Shown: positions 27,056 to 36,085 of the stretch, in pieces | Numbering within the stretch: the first letter of the stretch is position 1 | How the letters are laid out: every line of letters starts with the position of its first letter | Source of the DNA: Gemella sanguinis ATCC 700632 | GTDB taxonomy: Bacteria; Bacillota; Bacilli; Staphylococcales; Gemellaceae | Direction of reading: 5' to 3' | DNA length: 64,000 nucleotides | Assembly (NCBI RefSeq): GCF_000701685.1 | Contig: NZ_JNJO01000009.1 | Span: 1 to 64,000 of the forward strand | The notes under the pieces: model-generated | The model's database searches: none | Seen by the model: the letters and a program-made list of their open reading frames with translations, nothing else | Told to the model about the DNA's origin: nothing | Translations under genes and position numbers: made by a program

Positions 27056-27361
27056 TTACTCGCTTTCGTCATAATAAAAAGTATCAAGTACTTCTGAAAT
27101 CATATCATACTCTTCGTCAGTTTCTACAGGTTCGAATCTAATTCTCTCGTCATCTTCTTCTACACATACCATAGGGAAGATACTTATTTCATCTTCGTCA
27201 ATTGTTTCTTCTTCAGCAAAAATATAATATAAATTATTATTTGTTGGATTAGTAAATTCTAATATTTTACGATACTCTTTTTCTTCTCCTTCTAGAGTGC
27301 TTAGAGTATAAATCTCTTCAGTATTATCTATACTAATTTTTTTTAAATCTTTTTCTTCCAT
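27056..27361 (-). CDS. DUF1292 protein (YrzB-like)
   Basis: A 101-residue, very acidic cytoplasmic protein. Its core (VCVEEDDERIRFEPVETDEEYDMI) matches DUF1292/UPF0473. The biochemical role is unknown, but the gene is conserved in the ireB-ruvX-DUF1292 cluster of Firmicutes, which is the arrangement here. Confidence 0.9.
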   Translation of the reverse strand: MEEKDLKKISIDNTEEIYTLSTLEGEEKEYRKILEFTNPTNNNLYYIFAEEETIDEDEISIFPMVCVEEDDERIRFEPVETDEEYDMISEVLDTFYYDESE

Positions 27362-27393
27362 TTTTTTATCCTCCGTAGAATATTTATTTTAAT

Positions 27394-27822
27394 TTAATTT
27401 AATTTGTCTAAATAAGTTTGTAATATTAAAACGGCAGCCATTTTATCTATTACATTTTTTCTTTTTTTTCTAGAGACATTAGCTTCAAGAAGTACTCGCT
27501 CTGCCCCCATAGTTGTAAGTCTTTCATCTTGTAGGATGATTTCAACTGACTTAATTTTTTTCTTAAGAACTTCAACAAAATATAAAGTAGCTTCACCTCT
27601 AAAACCAATACTATTGTCCATGTTTTTGGGTAAACCGACAATAATTTTTCCTACATTATGTTTATTTACCAGCTCTTTAATTCTCTTTATTTTGAAATCC
27701 TTTATTTGCTCATTAATATTTATTGTTTCGATTCCTTGGGCTGTTAAACCTAATAGATCACTTACTGCAACTCCAATAGTTTTAGATCCATAATCCAAGC
27801 CCATTATTCTTTTTTCTAACAT
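27394..27822 (-). CDS. ruvX: Putative Holliday junction resolvase RuvX (YqgF)
   Basis: RNase H-like nuclease; in other bacteria YqgF acts in 16S pre-rRNA 5' processing and possibly on junctions. The 142 residues show the fold's first Asp in [32 protein letters not shown], the second acidic residue in ILQDERLTT and the last in [17 protein letters not shown]. Its ATG directly abuts the ireB stop; CAGGAG inside ireB serves as binding site. Confidence 0.95.
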   Translation of the reverse strand: MLEKRIMGLDYGSKTIGVAVSDLLGLTAQGIETININEQIKDFKIKRIKELVNKHNVGKIIVGLPKNMDNSIGFRGEATLYFVEVLKKKIKSVEIILQDERLTTMGAERVLLEANVSRKKRKNVIDKMAAVLILQTYLDKLN

Positions 27823-28077
27823 TTAAGACTCCTGTATAAAAAAGTACAATAGAAATTCTAATATATCATCCATTTCTATTAATCTAATTTGTTCTCTGGC
27901 ATGATTATCACGAGGAATATAAATTGGATCAGCTGTTTTTATATATCCCATAAGTTGATTAATAGGGTCATATCCACGTTGTTTTATTGTAGCTACAACA
28001 TTTTTTAATATATTATGAATATCATTTTTGTCATAAAAATTACTATCAAACAATCTAGTTTCATCAAAATTTGTCAT
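27823..28077 (-). CDS. ireB: IreB family regulatory phosphoprotein (UPF0297)
   Basis: An 84-residue cytoplasmic protein; in Enterococcus IreB is phosphorylated by the IreK kinase and limits cephalosporin resistance. Sequence hallmarks: TRLFDSNFYDKNDIHNIL, RGYDPINQLMGYI, DPIYIPRDNHAREQI. ATG 28077 follows GGAGG at the proper distance; five earlier codons would overlap that site. The kinase gene is not in this window. Confidence 0.93.
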   Translation of the reverse strand: MTNFDETRLFDSNFYDKNDIHNILKNVVATIKQRGYDPINQLMGYIKTADPIYIPRDNHAREQIRLIEMDDILEFLLYFFIQES

Positions 28078-28092
28078 AATTATTACCTCCAA

Positions 28093-28932
28093 TTATGCTA
28101 ATTCAATTAAAATTCCTACAGCATTTTCTCCAGTATGTGTTGAAATAATAGGTGTTGTAACAAAAATATCTTTGTCTTCAACATAGTAGTTAAAATTATC
28201 TTTTATTTCCTGTCTTATTAAATTGACATATTCATCAGAAATTGCATGTGGTAATGAAATTTTTTTAATTTCACGGTCACCAATTACATCCCTCATGTGA
28301 TTAATTAAAGAATGTACTAGTTTCTTCTTACCTCTTACTTTATCAATAGCAATTAGTTCAGTTTCTTTTAATTGAGTTAAAACTTTAATATTTAACAAAT
28401 TACCAATAAGAGCTGAGGCTTTACTTAAACGACCACCCTTAACTAAATTATCAAGGTTATCTATTGTTACAAAAGTATATATATTTTTTACCTGCTCTCT
28501 TAAGTTATCTGCAACTACATCTAAAGAAATATTATTATTTATTTGTTCAATTGCAGATTCTAATAAGTATACCATACCTCTAGTAGTTGTTTTAGTGTCT
28601 ACAACATATATATTATTAAAATCTGAACTTGCTGCAAGTACTGAATTATATGTACCACTTAAAGCTGAAGATATAGTTAAAACTAAAATTTTATACCCTT
28701 CTTTTGTCCATTTTTCAAATGCTTCTATATATTTTCCAATAGCAGGTTGGCTTGTAGAAAATTCCTTTGCAGTTCTCATTCTAATTATATATTCTTCATT
28801 TCCGATTGTTCTATAATCGTACTCTTCTCCGTCAATATTTATTGTAAGTGGTATAACCTCAAGATTGTATTTTTCAATTTCATCTAAGGTTAAATCACTT
28901 GAAGAATCAATGATAATTTTAACCTTTTCCAT
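28093..28932 (-). CDS. DegV family fatty-acid-binding protein
   Basis: A 279-residue DegV/FakB-type protein. FakB proteins present fatty acids to the FakA kinase for phosphorylation before PlsX/PlsC use. Seen: IIDSSSDLTLDEIEKY, the lipid-binding STSQPA, SSALSGTYNS and a C-terminal STHTGENAVGILI. The specificity is unknown. AAAGGGG precedes the ATG; it follows folA by 2 bp. Confidence 0.92.
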   Translation of the reverse strand: MEKVKIIIDSSSDLTLDEIEKYNLEVIPLTINIDGEEYDYRTIGNEEYIIRMRTAKEFSTSQPAIGKYIEAFEKWTKEGYKILVLTISSALSGTYNSVLAASSDFNNIYVVDTKTTTRGMVYLLESAIEQINNNISLDVVADNLREQVKNIYTFVTIDNLDNLVKGGRLSKASALIGNLLNIKVLTQLKETELIAIDKVRGKKKLVHSLINHMRDVIGDREIKKISLPHAISDEYVNLIRQEIKDNFNYYVEDKDIFVTTPIISTHTGENAVGILIELA

Positions 28933-28934
28933 CT

Positions 28935-29438
28935 TTAATCCCCTTTTCGTCTTTTATAGTGCATAAAAACATAATTATGCTCATTATTTTCATCTTTTGT
29001 AAATTCTTGGCGAGCTATTAATTCCCAATCTTCTTCTGAAAAATCAGGGAATTTTGTATCAGCTTCTACTACCGTATCAACTTCAGTAATAAACATTTCG
29101 TCGCATCGATTTAGGTACTGATTGTAAATTGTTCCTCCACCAAATATGAATACTTTTTCTGTTTCTGTATTATCAAAAACTCTATCATCACTATATATCT
29201 CTATATTGTTATAGTCTTTAGTATATTGTTTTACAGAATCAACATTTCTTGTTAGTACCCTATTAATTCTATTAGGAAGTGGTCGTCCAATGCTTTCTAA
29301 TGTTTTTCTACCCATTATTATAGTTTGTCCCGTAGTAAGTTCTTTTACACGTAACATATCATTTTTTAAACGCCAAGGAATTGTATTCTCATTTCCTATA
29401 GATTTGTTCTTATCATAAGCTACTATTAATGATAACAT
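28935..29438 (-). CDS. folA: Dihydrofolate reductase
   Basis: Reduces dihydrofolate to tetrahydrofolate, regenerating the cofactor that ThyA oxidises. The 167 residues have the family start SLIVAYDKNKSIGNENTIPW, the Asp in WRLKNDMLRVKELT, IMGRKTLESIGRPLPNR and VFIFGGGTIYNQY. AGGAGG precedes ATG. thyA is directly upstream, so the pair is probably cotranscribed. Confidence 0.96.
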   Translation of the reverse strand: MLSLIVAYDKNKSIGNENTIPWRLKNDMLRVKELTTGQTIIMGRKTLESIGRPLPNRINRVLTRNVDSVKQYTKDYNNIEIYSDDRVFDNTETEKVFIFGGGTIYNQYLNRCDEMFITEVDTVVEADTKFPDFSEEDWELIARQEFTKDENNEHNYVFMHYKRRKGD

Positions 29439-29449
29439 AGTTGTACCTC

Positions 29450-30382
29450 CTAAACTGCAATAGGTGCCTTAATAAACGGATGCGATTCATAGTTTACAAG
29501 TTCTACATCCGAAATTTTCAAGTCAAAAATACTTTGAAACTCATTAATTTTTAAAGATGGTAAATCATAAGGTGTTCTAGAAATTTGTTCATTTACTTGA
29601 TCAAAGTGATTGTTATAAATATGTGCATCACCTAAAGTGTGAACAAACTCACCTACTTCTAGATTACATTCTTTTGCTATTAAAATAGTTAGTAATGAAT
29701 ATGAAGCTATATTAAAAGGTACACCTAGGAAAACATCTCCGCTACGTTGATATAATTGACAACTTAACTTACCATCACTAACATAAAACTGGAATAGAGA
29801 ATGACAAGGAGGTAAAGCCATTGTGTCAACCTCAGCTGGATTCCAAGAAGAAACTATTAATCTTCGTGAAGATGGATTTTCTTTAATTTGTTCAATTACA
29901 TTTTTCAATTGATCAACACCGTTGAAATTTCTCCATTGTTTACCATAAACATTTCCTAAATCACCATATTTATTTGAGAATTCATCATCAGTTAATATTT
30001 TTTCTTTGAAAAATTTCATTTGTTCTTTATACTCTTTGGCAAAATCTTCATCAACTAATGTTCTATGTCCAAAATCTGTCATGTCAGGTCCATTATATTC
30101 ATCGCTTTCAACCCATTTTTTAAAGGCCCATTCATTCCAGATATTATTATTATTTTGTAATAAGAATCTAATATTTGTATCACCTTTTATAAACCAAAGT
30201 AATTCTGACCAAACTAGATTGAAATTTACTTTTTTTGTTGTTAATAATGGGAATCCATTGTTAAGGTCGAACTTCATTTGATAACCAAATATACTTTTTG
30301 TTCCAACACCAGTTCTATCCTTTTTCTCTATTCCATTATCTAAAATATGTTTACATAAATCTAAGTATTCTTTGTCTGCCAC
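29450..30382 (-). CDS. thyA: Thymidylate synthase
   Basis: Methylates dUMP to dTMP using methylene-tetrahydrofolate. The 310 residues belong to the longer Firmicutes ThyA type with an insertion in the first third. The catalytic Cys is in [12 protein letters not shown], with [10 protein letters not shown] and [17 protein letters not shown] nearby. Start is GTG 30382 with GGAG upstream. folA follows by 11 bp. Together with tdk (38.7 kb) the window encodes both thymidylate routes. Confidence 0.96.
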   Translation of the reverse strand: MADKEYLDLCKHILDNGIEKKDRTGVGTKSIFGYQMKFDLNNGFPLLTTKKVNFNLVWSELLWFIKGDTNIRFLLQNNNNIWNEWAFKKWVESDEYNGPDMTDFGHRTLVDEDFAKEYKEQMKFFKEKILTDDEFSNKYGDLGNVYGKQWRNFNGVDQLKNVIEQIKENPSSRRLIVSSWNPAEVDTMALPPCHSLFQFYVSDGKLSCQLYQRSGDVFLGVPFNIASYSLLTILIAKECNLEVGEFVHTLGDAHIYNNHFDQVNEQISRTPYDLPSLKINEFQSIFDLKISDVELVNYESHPFIKAPIAV

Positions 30383-30394
30383 TTTATTTCTCCA

Positions 30395-30784
30395 TTATGC
30401 TTTATAATTATTTTCTTTCAAATATTTAATTAACTCTTTGATCTTTTCTAAAGAATTTTTTCCGAAATGATGTTCAATACCTTCTACTTCCTCATAAATT
30501 TTATCTTCTTGAACACCAATAATTCTTAGAAAATCTTCTAATAATTCATGTCTAGTAAGAGCATATTCACCCATTTTTCTTCCGTTTTCTGTAAGAGCAA
30601 TGCCTCTATACTTTTCATAAACTATATAGCCTTCTACATCTAGCTTCTTTAGCATTTTTGTAACTGTAGAAGGATATACCTCTAACTTTTCTGCAATATC
30701 TGCACTTCGTGCATATCCTTTGTTCTTAACCAAAGAATATATTACTTCTATATAGTCTTCCATAGTTGGAGTTGTTTTTGTCAT
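30395..30784 (-). CDS. mntR: MntR-like manganese-dependent repressor (DtxR family)
   Basis: A 129-residue DtxR-family regulator of the short MntR type without the SH3-like domain. The winged helix (about 1-70) has MEDYIEVIYSLV, GYARSADIAEKLEVYPSTVTK and the C-terminal dimer/metal region HELLEDFLRIIG and VEGIEHHFG with the expected His/Glu ligands. It would repress Mn uptake; no Mn transporter lies nearby. AGGTAATAT serves ATG 30784. Confidence 0.88.
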   Translation of the reverse strand: MTKTTPTMEDYIEVIYSLVKNKGYARSADIAEKLEVYPSTVTKMLKKLDVEGYIVYEKYRGIALTENGRKMGEYALTRHELLEDFLRIIGVQEDKIYEEVEGIEHHFGKNSLEKIKELIKYLKENNYKA

Positions 30785-30795
30785 ATATTACCTCC

Positions 30796-31572
30796 TTATA
30801 AAATTACAAATGGTGATTTTTCAACTTTAGATTGCTCAACTACTATATTGAGTTCTCTAATATAGTCTTGTAGTAACTCTTTAACAAGATGTTCTGAAAA
30901 ATGACCGATATCAATAATATTCTTTTTCATTTCTATAGCATCTAATGCAGCATGATAACCAACATCTCCTGTTAAATAAATATCGACATCAGGAATTGAA
31001 TAGATAAAATCTGCTCCACTTCCTCCAAGAATAGCTACTGAATGAATTTTTTTATTATTACCTATAACTGCTGAGACAGTTTCAAGTTTAAATTGGGCCT
31101 TTAAATATTTTATAAATTCTTCTAAATCCATCTCTTTAGATAATTTTCCAAATCTTCCTAGACCAGAATTATGATCTAGTTCATGTTCAAACAATACATT
31201 AATTTCTTCTAATTTCAACTTCTTAGCTAAGAAATCATTAAGACCTAATGAAGCGGAATCAAGATTAGTATGAAATGATATAACAGAAATATTATTTTGA
31301 ATTAAGTTTCTTATTATATTAGATTTAAAATCATCTGTAAAGTTTAATGATTTTAATGGTTTAAAAATCAAAGGATGATGCGATACAATTAGATTTATAC
31401 CATTTTTTATTGCTTCATCTACTACATCGGTAGTAACATCTAAACAAACTAAGACTTTATTAACTTCATCATTATAGTTACCTAACATTAATCCAACATT
31501 ATCCCATTTTTCTGCCAATTTAATATCGGCAAGACGGTTTAAATGATCAAAAACATTTTTTACTTTTACCAC
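30796..31572 (-). CDS. Nif3-like dinuclear metal centre protein (GTP cyclohydrolase I type 2-like)
   Basis: A 258-residue Nif3/YqfO-type protein. Metal ligands lie in LIVSHHPLIF, SFHTNLDSA and IDIGHFSEH. The central insertion (about 125-230) is partly kept (HSVAILGGSGADF). Proposed roles in the family vary, and no reaction is assigned. The start is GTG 31572, 6 nt after AAAGGAGGG; an ATG 30 bp upstream would place that site inside the gene. An extended -10 (TGATATAAT) lies at about 31606-31613. Confidence 0.88.
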   Translation of the reverse strand: MVKVKNVFDHLNRLADIKLAEKWDNVGLMLGNYNDEVNKVLVCLDVTTDVVDEAIKNGINLIVSHHPLIFKPLKSLNFTDDFKSNIIRNLIQNNISVISFHTNLDSASLGLNDFLAKKLKLEEINVLFEHELDHNSGLGRFGKLSKEMDLEEFIKYLKAQFKLETVSAVIGNNKKIHSVAILGGSGADFIYSIPDVDIYLTGDVGYHAALDAIEMKKNIIDIGHFSEHLVKELLQDYIRELNIVVEQSKVEKSPFVIL

Positions 31573-31795
31573 ATCTAGCCCTCCTTTAATATTTATCATC
31601 ATTTAATTATATCATTTTAAAAAAAAAATTGCCATAATGACACTTATTTGTAATGAAATTAACATATAGTAATAATCAATTGAAATATTGTATTTTTGCA
31701 TTTTGATTATCGTTTTAATAATTTCAATACTCTAGACATTTTGATTATTATATATTATTATAATTATAATTATAAAGTATTTTTAGGAGTTATTT

Positions 31796-34123
31796 ATGCA
31801 AGTTGTAGAGGGGTATTTAAATAAGGTTATTTTTCATAATGAAGAAAATAATTACTATATATTATCAATATTTTTAAATAATAATTACGACTTTATTGAA
31901 GGTGATTATCTTAGTGTTGTTGGTACATTTGATGATATTGAATTTATAGAAGATGAACTTTATATGTTTAAAGGTCAAATTGTTCATCATAGAAAATATG
32001 GAGTTCAACTATCTGCGATAATAGTTGAACCGGTAATACAAAAAGATAAAGACGCTATTATTTCATATTTATCTAGTTCTATTTTTCAAGGTATCGGTAG
32101 AAAAACAGCTGAGCAAATAGTTGAAAGCTTAGGAGTTGATGCTCTTGATAAGATATATGAGGATAAAGAATCACTTTATAATTTAAAAGGTATTACAAAA
32201 CAACGAAAAGATACAATCTACTCTACAATTATTTCTAATAAACAAACACAAGATATTATATTAAAGTTAAATGAATATAATTTAAGTAATAATTTAATAT
32301 TAAAAATTTATAATTATTATAAGCATAATACCTTAAAAACAATTTCTGAAAATCCATATACACTAGTTAGAGATATAAAAGGAATTAGTTTTAAAACTGT
32401 AGATAAAATAGCTGAACTGAATAATATAGATCCTAATAATTGTAATAGAATTATTTATGGCTTTATATACACAATAAGCACATTTTGTTTTTCAACTGGT
32501 AATACATATATTAAAAAAAATACTTTACTTTATAACACATTTAACGTATTATATGCATCTAGAAAAGTTGCTATAGAAAAAGATGATATATTAAATGCTT
32601 TAAATTATTGTTTGGAAGTTGGGAAATTAATTGAAATAGAGAATAAAGTATTTTTACCAGAAATTTATTATTCTGAGTATTTTATTTACAACGATATAAA
32701 AAATCGTTTATCTAAGCCAAATAATCTTGAAATAAGTGATAAATTACTTAATAAATACATTAAAGAAGTTGAAGATGAACTTAATATAGAATATGACATT
32801 GTTCAAATAGAAGCAATAAAAAATTCTGTTTTAAACAATTTTTCAATTCTAACAGGTGGACCAGGAACGGGTAAAACTACAATTATATTGGCTGTTATAA
32901 AAATTTTTCAAAAAATTAAAAATTATAGTTTGGTTGAATTACAAGATGAAAACAAGAATATCTTAACATTATGTGCTCCTACAGGTAAAGCAGCAAAGAG
33001 AATGACAGAAAGTACAGGTTTCTTTGCTTCTACAATCCATAAAGCTATAGGTTGGACAACTGAAGATGAAAACATGGAAGAGTTTGTTAGTGACAAAAAA
33101 ATTAAATCTGAACTAGTAATTATAGATGAAGCTAGTATGATTGACGTATTTCTCATGCACAATCTTTTAAAAATAATTGATTCTAACTCTAAGATAATAC
33201 TCGTAGGTGATAATGATCAGTTACCTTCTATTGCTCCAGGAAATGTACTTAATGATTTAATTAATTCTAATGAAATTTCTACAGTAAAATTAAATAGAAT
33301 TTTTAGGCAAAGTGAACATTCAAGTATAATAAATATTTCGCATTCAATTAAAAATAATATCCCGTTTGATGTACTTGAAAATTTTGATGATAAAGAATTC
33401 TTGTTAGCTTTAAAAAATGATTTATTAAAAGTTATAACAACTACATATAGTAATTTACTAGAAATTTCAGATAAAGAAAAAATTCAAATATTAGCTCCTA
33501 TCTATAAAGGTATTTGTGGTATAAATGAAATTAATAAAACTATTCAAGATCTTTTCAATAAAAATGAATTATTAATAGAATATGGAGAATTAATTTATAA
33601 AGCAGAAGATAGAGTTATGCAACTTGTAAATAGACCAGAAGATAATATATTTAATGGTGATATAGGATATATATATGATATTTACAAAGAAAATGGCAAA
33701 TATAAAATAATTATTGACTATGATAACAACCTTGTAACCTATGAGAAGCAAGATTTAAATCAAATAACACTCTCTTATGCCTGCTCTATTCATAAGGCCC
33801 AAGGTTCAGAATTTGATAATATTATAATTCCATTTATAGATAATTATAATTTTATGTTAAATAAAAATCTCACTTATACTGCAGTTACTCGAGCCAAAAA
33901 CAAATTGATTTTATGTGGAAATCCTAATGTGTTTTATAAATCAATAGAACCGAATAATACTGTAACAAGACAAACAGCTTTGTGCTGGTTTTTCACAGCG
34001 AATAACAATTTAGATAAAACAGAAATTATCCTTGAAGAAGATTATATTTTAAATTATCAAAATATTAACAATATAGACCCTATGATTGGTATGGAGGATA
34101 TTAAACCTTCAGACTTTTTATAA
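31796..34123 (+). CDS. recD2: RecD2-type ATP-dependent DNA helicase
   Basis: 5'-3' superfamily 1B helicase of the kind found without RecBC, linked to replication fork repair. The 775 residues: N-terminal OB-like region, helix-hairpin-helix region (SSSIFQGIGRKTAEQIVESL), Walker A LTGGPGTGKTT (about 352-362), LCAPTGKAAKRM, Walker B VIIDEASMID, VGDNDQLPSI and the last motif LSYACSIHKAQGSEF with TAVTRAKNKL. It is one of few + strand genes right of the terminus, divergent from the Nif3-like gene, with AGGAG before ATG. Confidence 0.95.
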   Translation: MQVVEGYLNKVIFHNEENNYYILSIFLNNNYDFIEGDYLSVVGTFDDIEFIEDELYMFKGQIVHHRKYGVQLSAIIVEPVIQKDKDAIISYLSSSIFQGIGRKTAEQIVESLGVDALDKIYEDKESLYNLKGITKQRKDTIYSTIISNKQTQDIILKLNEYNLSNNLILKIYNYYKHNTLKTISENPYTLVRDIKGISFKTVDKIAELNNIDPNNCNRIIYGFIYTISTFCFSTGNTYIKKNTLLYNTFNVLYASRKVAIEKDDILNALNYCLEVGKLIEIENKVFLPEIYYSEYFIYNDIKNRLSKPNNLEISDKLLNKYIKEVEDELNIEYDIVQIEAIKNSVLNNFSILTGGPGTGKTTIILAVIKIFQKIKNYSLVELQDENKNILTLCAPTGKAAKRMTESTGFFASTIHKAIGWTTEDENMEEFVSDKKIKSELVIIDEASMIDVFLMHNLLKIIDSNSKIILVGDNDQLPSIAPGNVLNDLINSNEISTVKLNRIFRQSEHSSIINISHSIKNNIPFDVLENFDDKEFLLALKNDLLKVITTTYSNLLEISDKEKIQILAPIYKGICGINEINKTIQDLFNKNELLIEYGELIYKAEDRVMQLVNRPEDNIFNGDIGYIYDIYKENGKYKIIIDYDNNLVTYEKQDLNQITLSYACSIHKAQGSEFDNIIIPFIDNYNFMLNKNLTYTAVTRAKNKLILCGNPNVFYKSIEPNNTVTRQTALCWFFTANNNLDKTEIILEEDYILNYQNINNIDPMIGMEDIKPSDFL

Positions 34124-34156
34124 AAAAACTTGGAAATATTATTTTCCAAGTTTTTT
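34123..34156. terminator. Bidirectional terminator
   Basis: AAAAACTTGGAAA / TTTCCAAGTTTTT stem with a short AT loop and A/T runs on both sides, between recD2 and the convergent lipoprotein gene. Confidence 0.88.
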
Positions 34157-34157
34157 C

Positions 34158-34916
34158 TTATATATTAGATAATTCACGAGCTAATCTATCTATATCATTA
34201 ATGTGTAAGAATACAGAATTTATTGAAGAACCATTTTTAGTTGATAGAGATTTATCTACAACAGTTATTACTTCAGGTATTAATTTTTCTATTGATGTTA
34301 ATCTATTATTTAATTCATTAAGTTTATCATAATCTGTATTATTGTTAGATAATGACTTTAGAAAATTAATTTCATTTAAAACACGTTGTTTTAATTCCGA
34401 GAATTTATTTCCCTTTTCCCCTAAATCTCTCCCTTTAGTTAAATCAGTTTCAATAGAACCAACTAGCTCATCCATAGTAATAACGTCTTTTGAAAAATCT
34501 TTAATTTTACTTTTAATAAAATCATTAGAGTATTTCTTTTCAGTGATATTATAACTTAGTTCATCAATATTATTAGTCTTAAATGTTAAAGTGTTATTGT
34601 TCTTAGTTAAAATCTCTATTGTTAAATCTTTATTATCAAATTTTTCAGATGTAAGACTATTATATGATAATTGTTCCCCTTTAAATGAATTAATTTTTAA
34701 TGATTTTAAAATTGACTTAAAATCTTCTTCATTAATAACTTCATCCTTAATTGTAATAATTAATTTATTATTTTTGGTATCAAATTCAGTTTTTTCAAGC
34801 TGGTTAATCTGTACTGAATTAGTTAAGTTTTGAAGTTGATCATTTGTATTGGACTTATTAGAACTACAACCTTGCAAAAAAAGCAAGGTTGTAATTAATA
34901 TTAATATTTTTTTCAT
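34158..34916 (-). CDS. Lipoprotein of unknown function
   Basis: A 252-residue predicted lipoprotein: MKKILILITTLLFLQGC with the lipobox LQGC (Cys 17). The mature protein is Asn/Lys/Ser-rich, with a beta-type half (30-125) and a helical C-terminal half (130-252) having coiled-coil character and ending LHINDIDRLARELSNI. No family is recognised. It lies 13 bp after gpmA without its own obvious promoter. An 11-bp perfect hairpin lies inside the signal-peptide codons (34865-34893). Confidence 0.75.
   Translation of the reverse strand: MKKILILITTLLFLQGCSSNKSNTNDQLQNLTNSVQINQLEKTEFDTKNNKLIITIKDEVINEEDFKSILKSLKINSFKGEQLSYNSLTSEKFDNKDLTIEILTKNNNTLTFKTNNIDELSYNITEKKYSNDFIKSKIKDFSKDVITMDELVGSIETDLTKGRDLGEKGNKFSELKQRVLNEINFLKSLSNNNTDYDKLNELNNRLTSIEKLIPEVITVVDKSLSTKNGSSINSVFLHINDIDRLARELSNI
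34865..34893. repeat. Perfect hairpin within lipoprotein signal-peptide codons
   Basis: TACAACCTTGC (34865-34875), seven A residues, GCAAGGTTGTA (34883-34893). In the mRNA of the - strand lipoprotein this is an 11-bp stem with a U7 loop over codons 8-18. It could slow translation or protect the message from decay; it could also be chance. Confidence 0.6.
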
Positions 34917-34929
34917 GAATTAATATATA

Positions 34930-35616
34930 CTAAAATAATTCTGGAGCTGAAATAATATTTAAATTCTCGTCAATTTCAAATACTAAAGGTGTACCTGTTG
35001 GTAAATTTAAATCAAGAATTTTTTCATCAGAAATATTTAATAAATATTTAATTAATGCTCTTAAACTATTTCCATGGGCAGAAATAAGAACATTTTTACC
35101 AGCTTTAATTTGTTTAGAAATATCACTTTCCCAGTATGGAAGTACACGATCAATTGTAAGTTTTAAACTCTCTCCAGTTGGAATTTCATTTTCTGGTATT
35201 TCTTTGTATCTATCAATATTACCTGGATACATAGGACTATCTTTCTCAACTTGAGGAGGAGCTACATCAAAACTTCTTCTCCAAATATGAACTTGTTCAT
35301 CTCCATATTTTTGAGCAGTTTCAGCTTTGTTTAATCCTTGAAGTGCTCCATAGTGTCTTTCATTAAGTCTCCAGCTTTTATATACTGGAATCCATAATAA
35401 ATCTAATTCTTCTAAGAATAAGTTTAATGTTTTAATTGCACGTTTTTGATATGAAGTATAAGCTACATCAAAAGTTAATCCTAATTCTTTAAGACTTTGA
35501 CCACCTTTAATAGCTTCTTGTCTACCTTTATCTGTGATATCTACATCAACCCATCCTGTAAATCTGTTTTCAAGATTCCATTGACTTTCACCATGTCTAG
35601 TTAATACTAATTTCAT
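34930..35616 (-). CDS. gpmA: 2,3-bisphosphoglycerate-dependent phosphoglycerate mutase
   Basis: Glycolytic interconversion of 3- and 2-phosphoglycerate. The 228 residues start [14 protein letters not shown] with the phosphorylated His (H8), then [26 protein letters not shown] and the second His in [21 protein letters not shown] lies upstream of the ATG, with two TATAAT boxes around 35645-35665. Confidence 0.96.
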   Translation of the reverse strand: MKLVLTRHGESQWNLENRFTGWVDVDITDKGRQEAIKGGQSLKELGLTFDVAYTSYQKRAIKTLNLFLEELDLLWIPVYKSWRLNERHYGALQGLNKAETAQKYGDEQVHIWRRSFDVAPPQVEKDSPMYPGNIDRYKEIPENEIPTGESLKLTIDRVLPYWESDISKQIKAGKNVLISAHGNSLRALIKYLLNISDEKILDLNLPTGTPLVFEIDENLNIISAPELF

Positions 35617-35727
35617 TAAGAAATCCTCCTAGTGTTATAATTATACAGTTAATTATACAATACTTTTTGAAATTAGTACATACTTTTTATATTAAAAAAT
35701 TATGATAACGATAAATTGTTATTATTA

Positions 35728-35753
35728 AACAGTTTTTGTAATAATAAACTGTT
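35728..35753. repeat. Inverted repeat between small gene and gpmA
   Basis: AACAGTTT (35728-35735) and AAACTGTT (35746-35753) form an 8-bp perfect stem with a 10-nt loop. It may terminate the 37-codon gene transcript; no strong T-tract follows. Confidence 0.4.
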
Positions 35754-35776
35754 GATACAATCTTCTTAATATTTTA

Positions 35777-35890
35777 TTAATAAACTTTACGATTAACTTT
35801 ATTTTTCTTAATGATTTTAACTTTGTTTGTTTCGAAGAAAGTAAAAACTTTCGCTAAAATTACTAATACTATTAACCAATATATAAACAT
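35777..35890 (-). CDS. Putative 37-residue single-pass membrane peptide
   Basis: A short frame starting ATG at 35890 with GAAGG at a proper distance. It reads MFIYWLIVLVILAKVFTFF, one membrane helix of about 18 residues, then a basic tail with many Lys and Arg ending NRKVY. This layout is typical of real small membrane peptides (toxins, regulators), but coding cannot be proven from one sequence. It is divergent from the S24-type repressor gene at 36086, and the intervening region carries repeated TACG-containing half-sites, so it may be the repressor's target. Confidence 0.45.
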   Translation of the reverse strand: MFIYWLIVLVILAKVFTFFETNKVKIIKKNKVNRKVY

Positions 35891-35904
35891 AATAATACCT
35901 TCTT

Positions 35905-36040
35905 TCTTTTTATACGTAAAACTTAATTCCATTTCGTATATATATATTAACATACGGAAAACCGAAAATCAAGTAAAAAATTCATATTTCTTAATTTTTT
36001 TTATTAAATTAAATATACTCTTGATTTTTAATACGGATTA
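35905..36040. promoter_or_regulatory. Candidate operator region of the S24-type repressor
   Basis: Four related half-sites lie between the divergent genes: TATACGTA (about 35911), CGTATAT (about 35935), CATACGGAA (about 35951) and AATACGGAT (36030-36038). The last falls inside the spacer of the repressor's own promoter, as expected for autorepression. Inference from position and repetition only. Confidence 0.4.
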
Positions 36041-36049
36041 CTTTATAAT
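36021..36049 (+). promoter_or_regulatory. Promoter of the S24-type repressor
   Basis: TTGATT (36021-36026), 17-bp spacer containing AATACGGAT, TATAAT (36044-36049). Confidence 0.75.
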
Positions 36050-36085
36050 AATATATAGAATAAACAAAGGATAGGATTGCATTAT

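Noticed and set aside
27450-27641. 63-codon frame inside ruvX
   Set aside because: Same strand, different frame from a well-supported ruvX; no independent start signal.
35811-36074. 87-codon + strand frame before the S24-type repressor
   Set aside because: It runs through the repressor promoter and operator-like sites, lacks a ribosome binding site and shows no family features.
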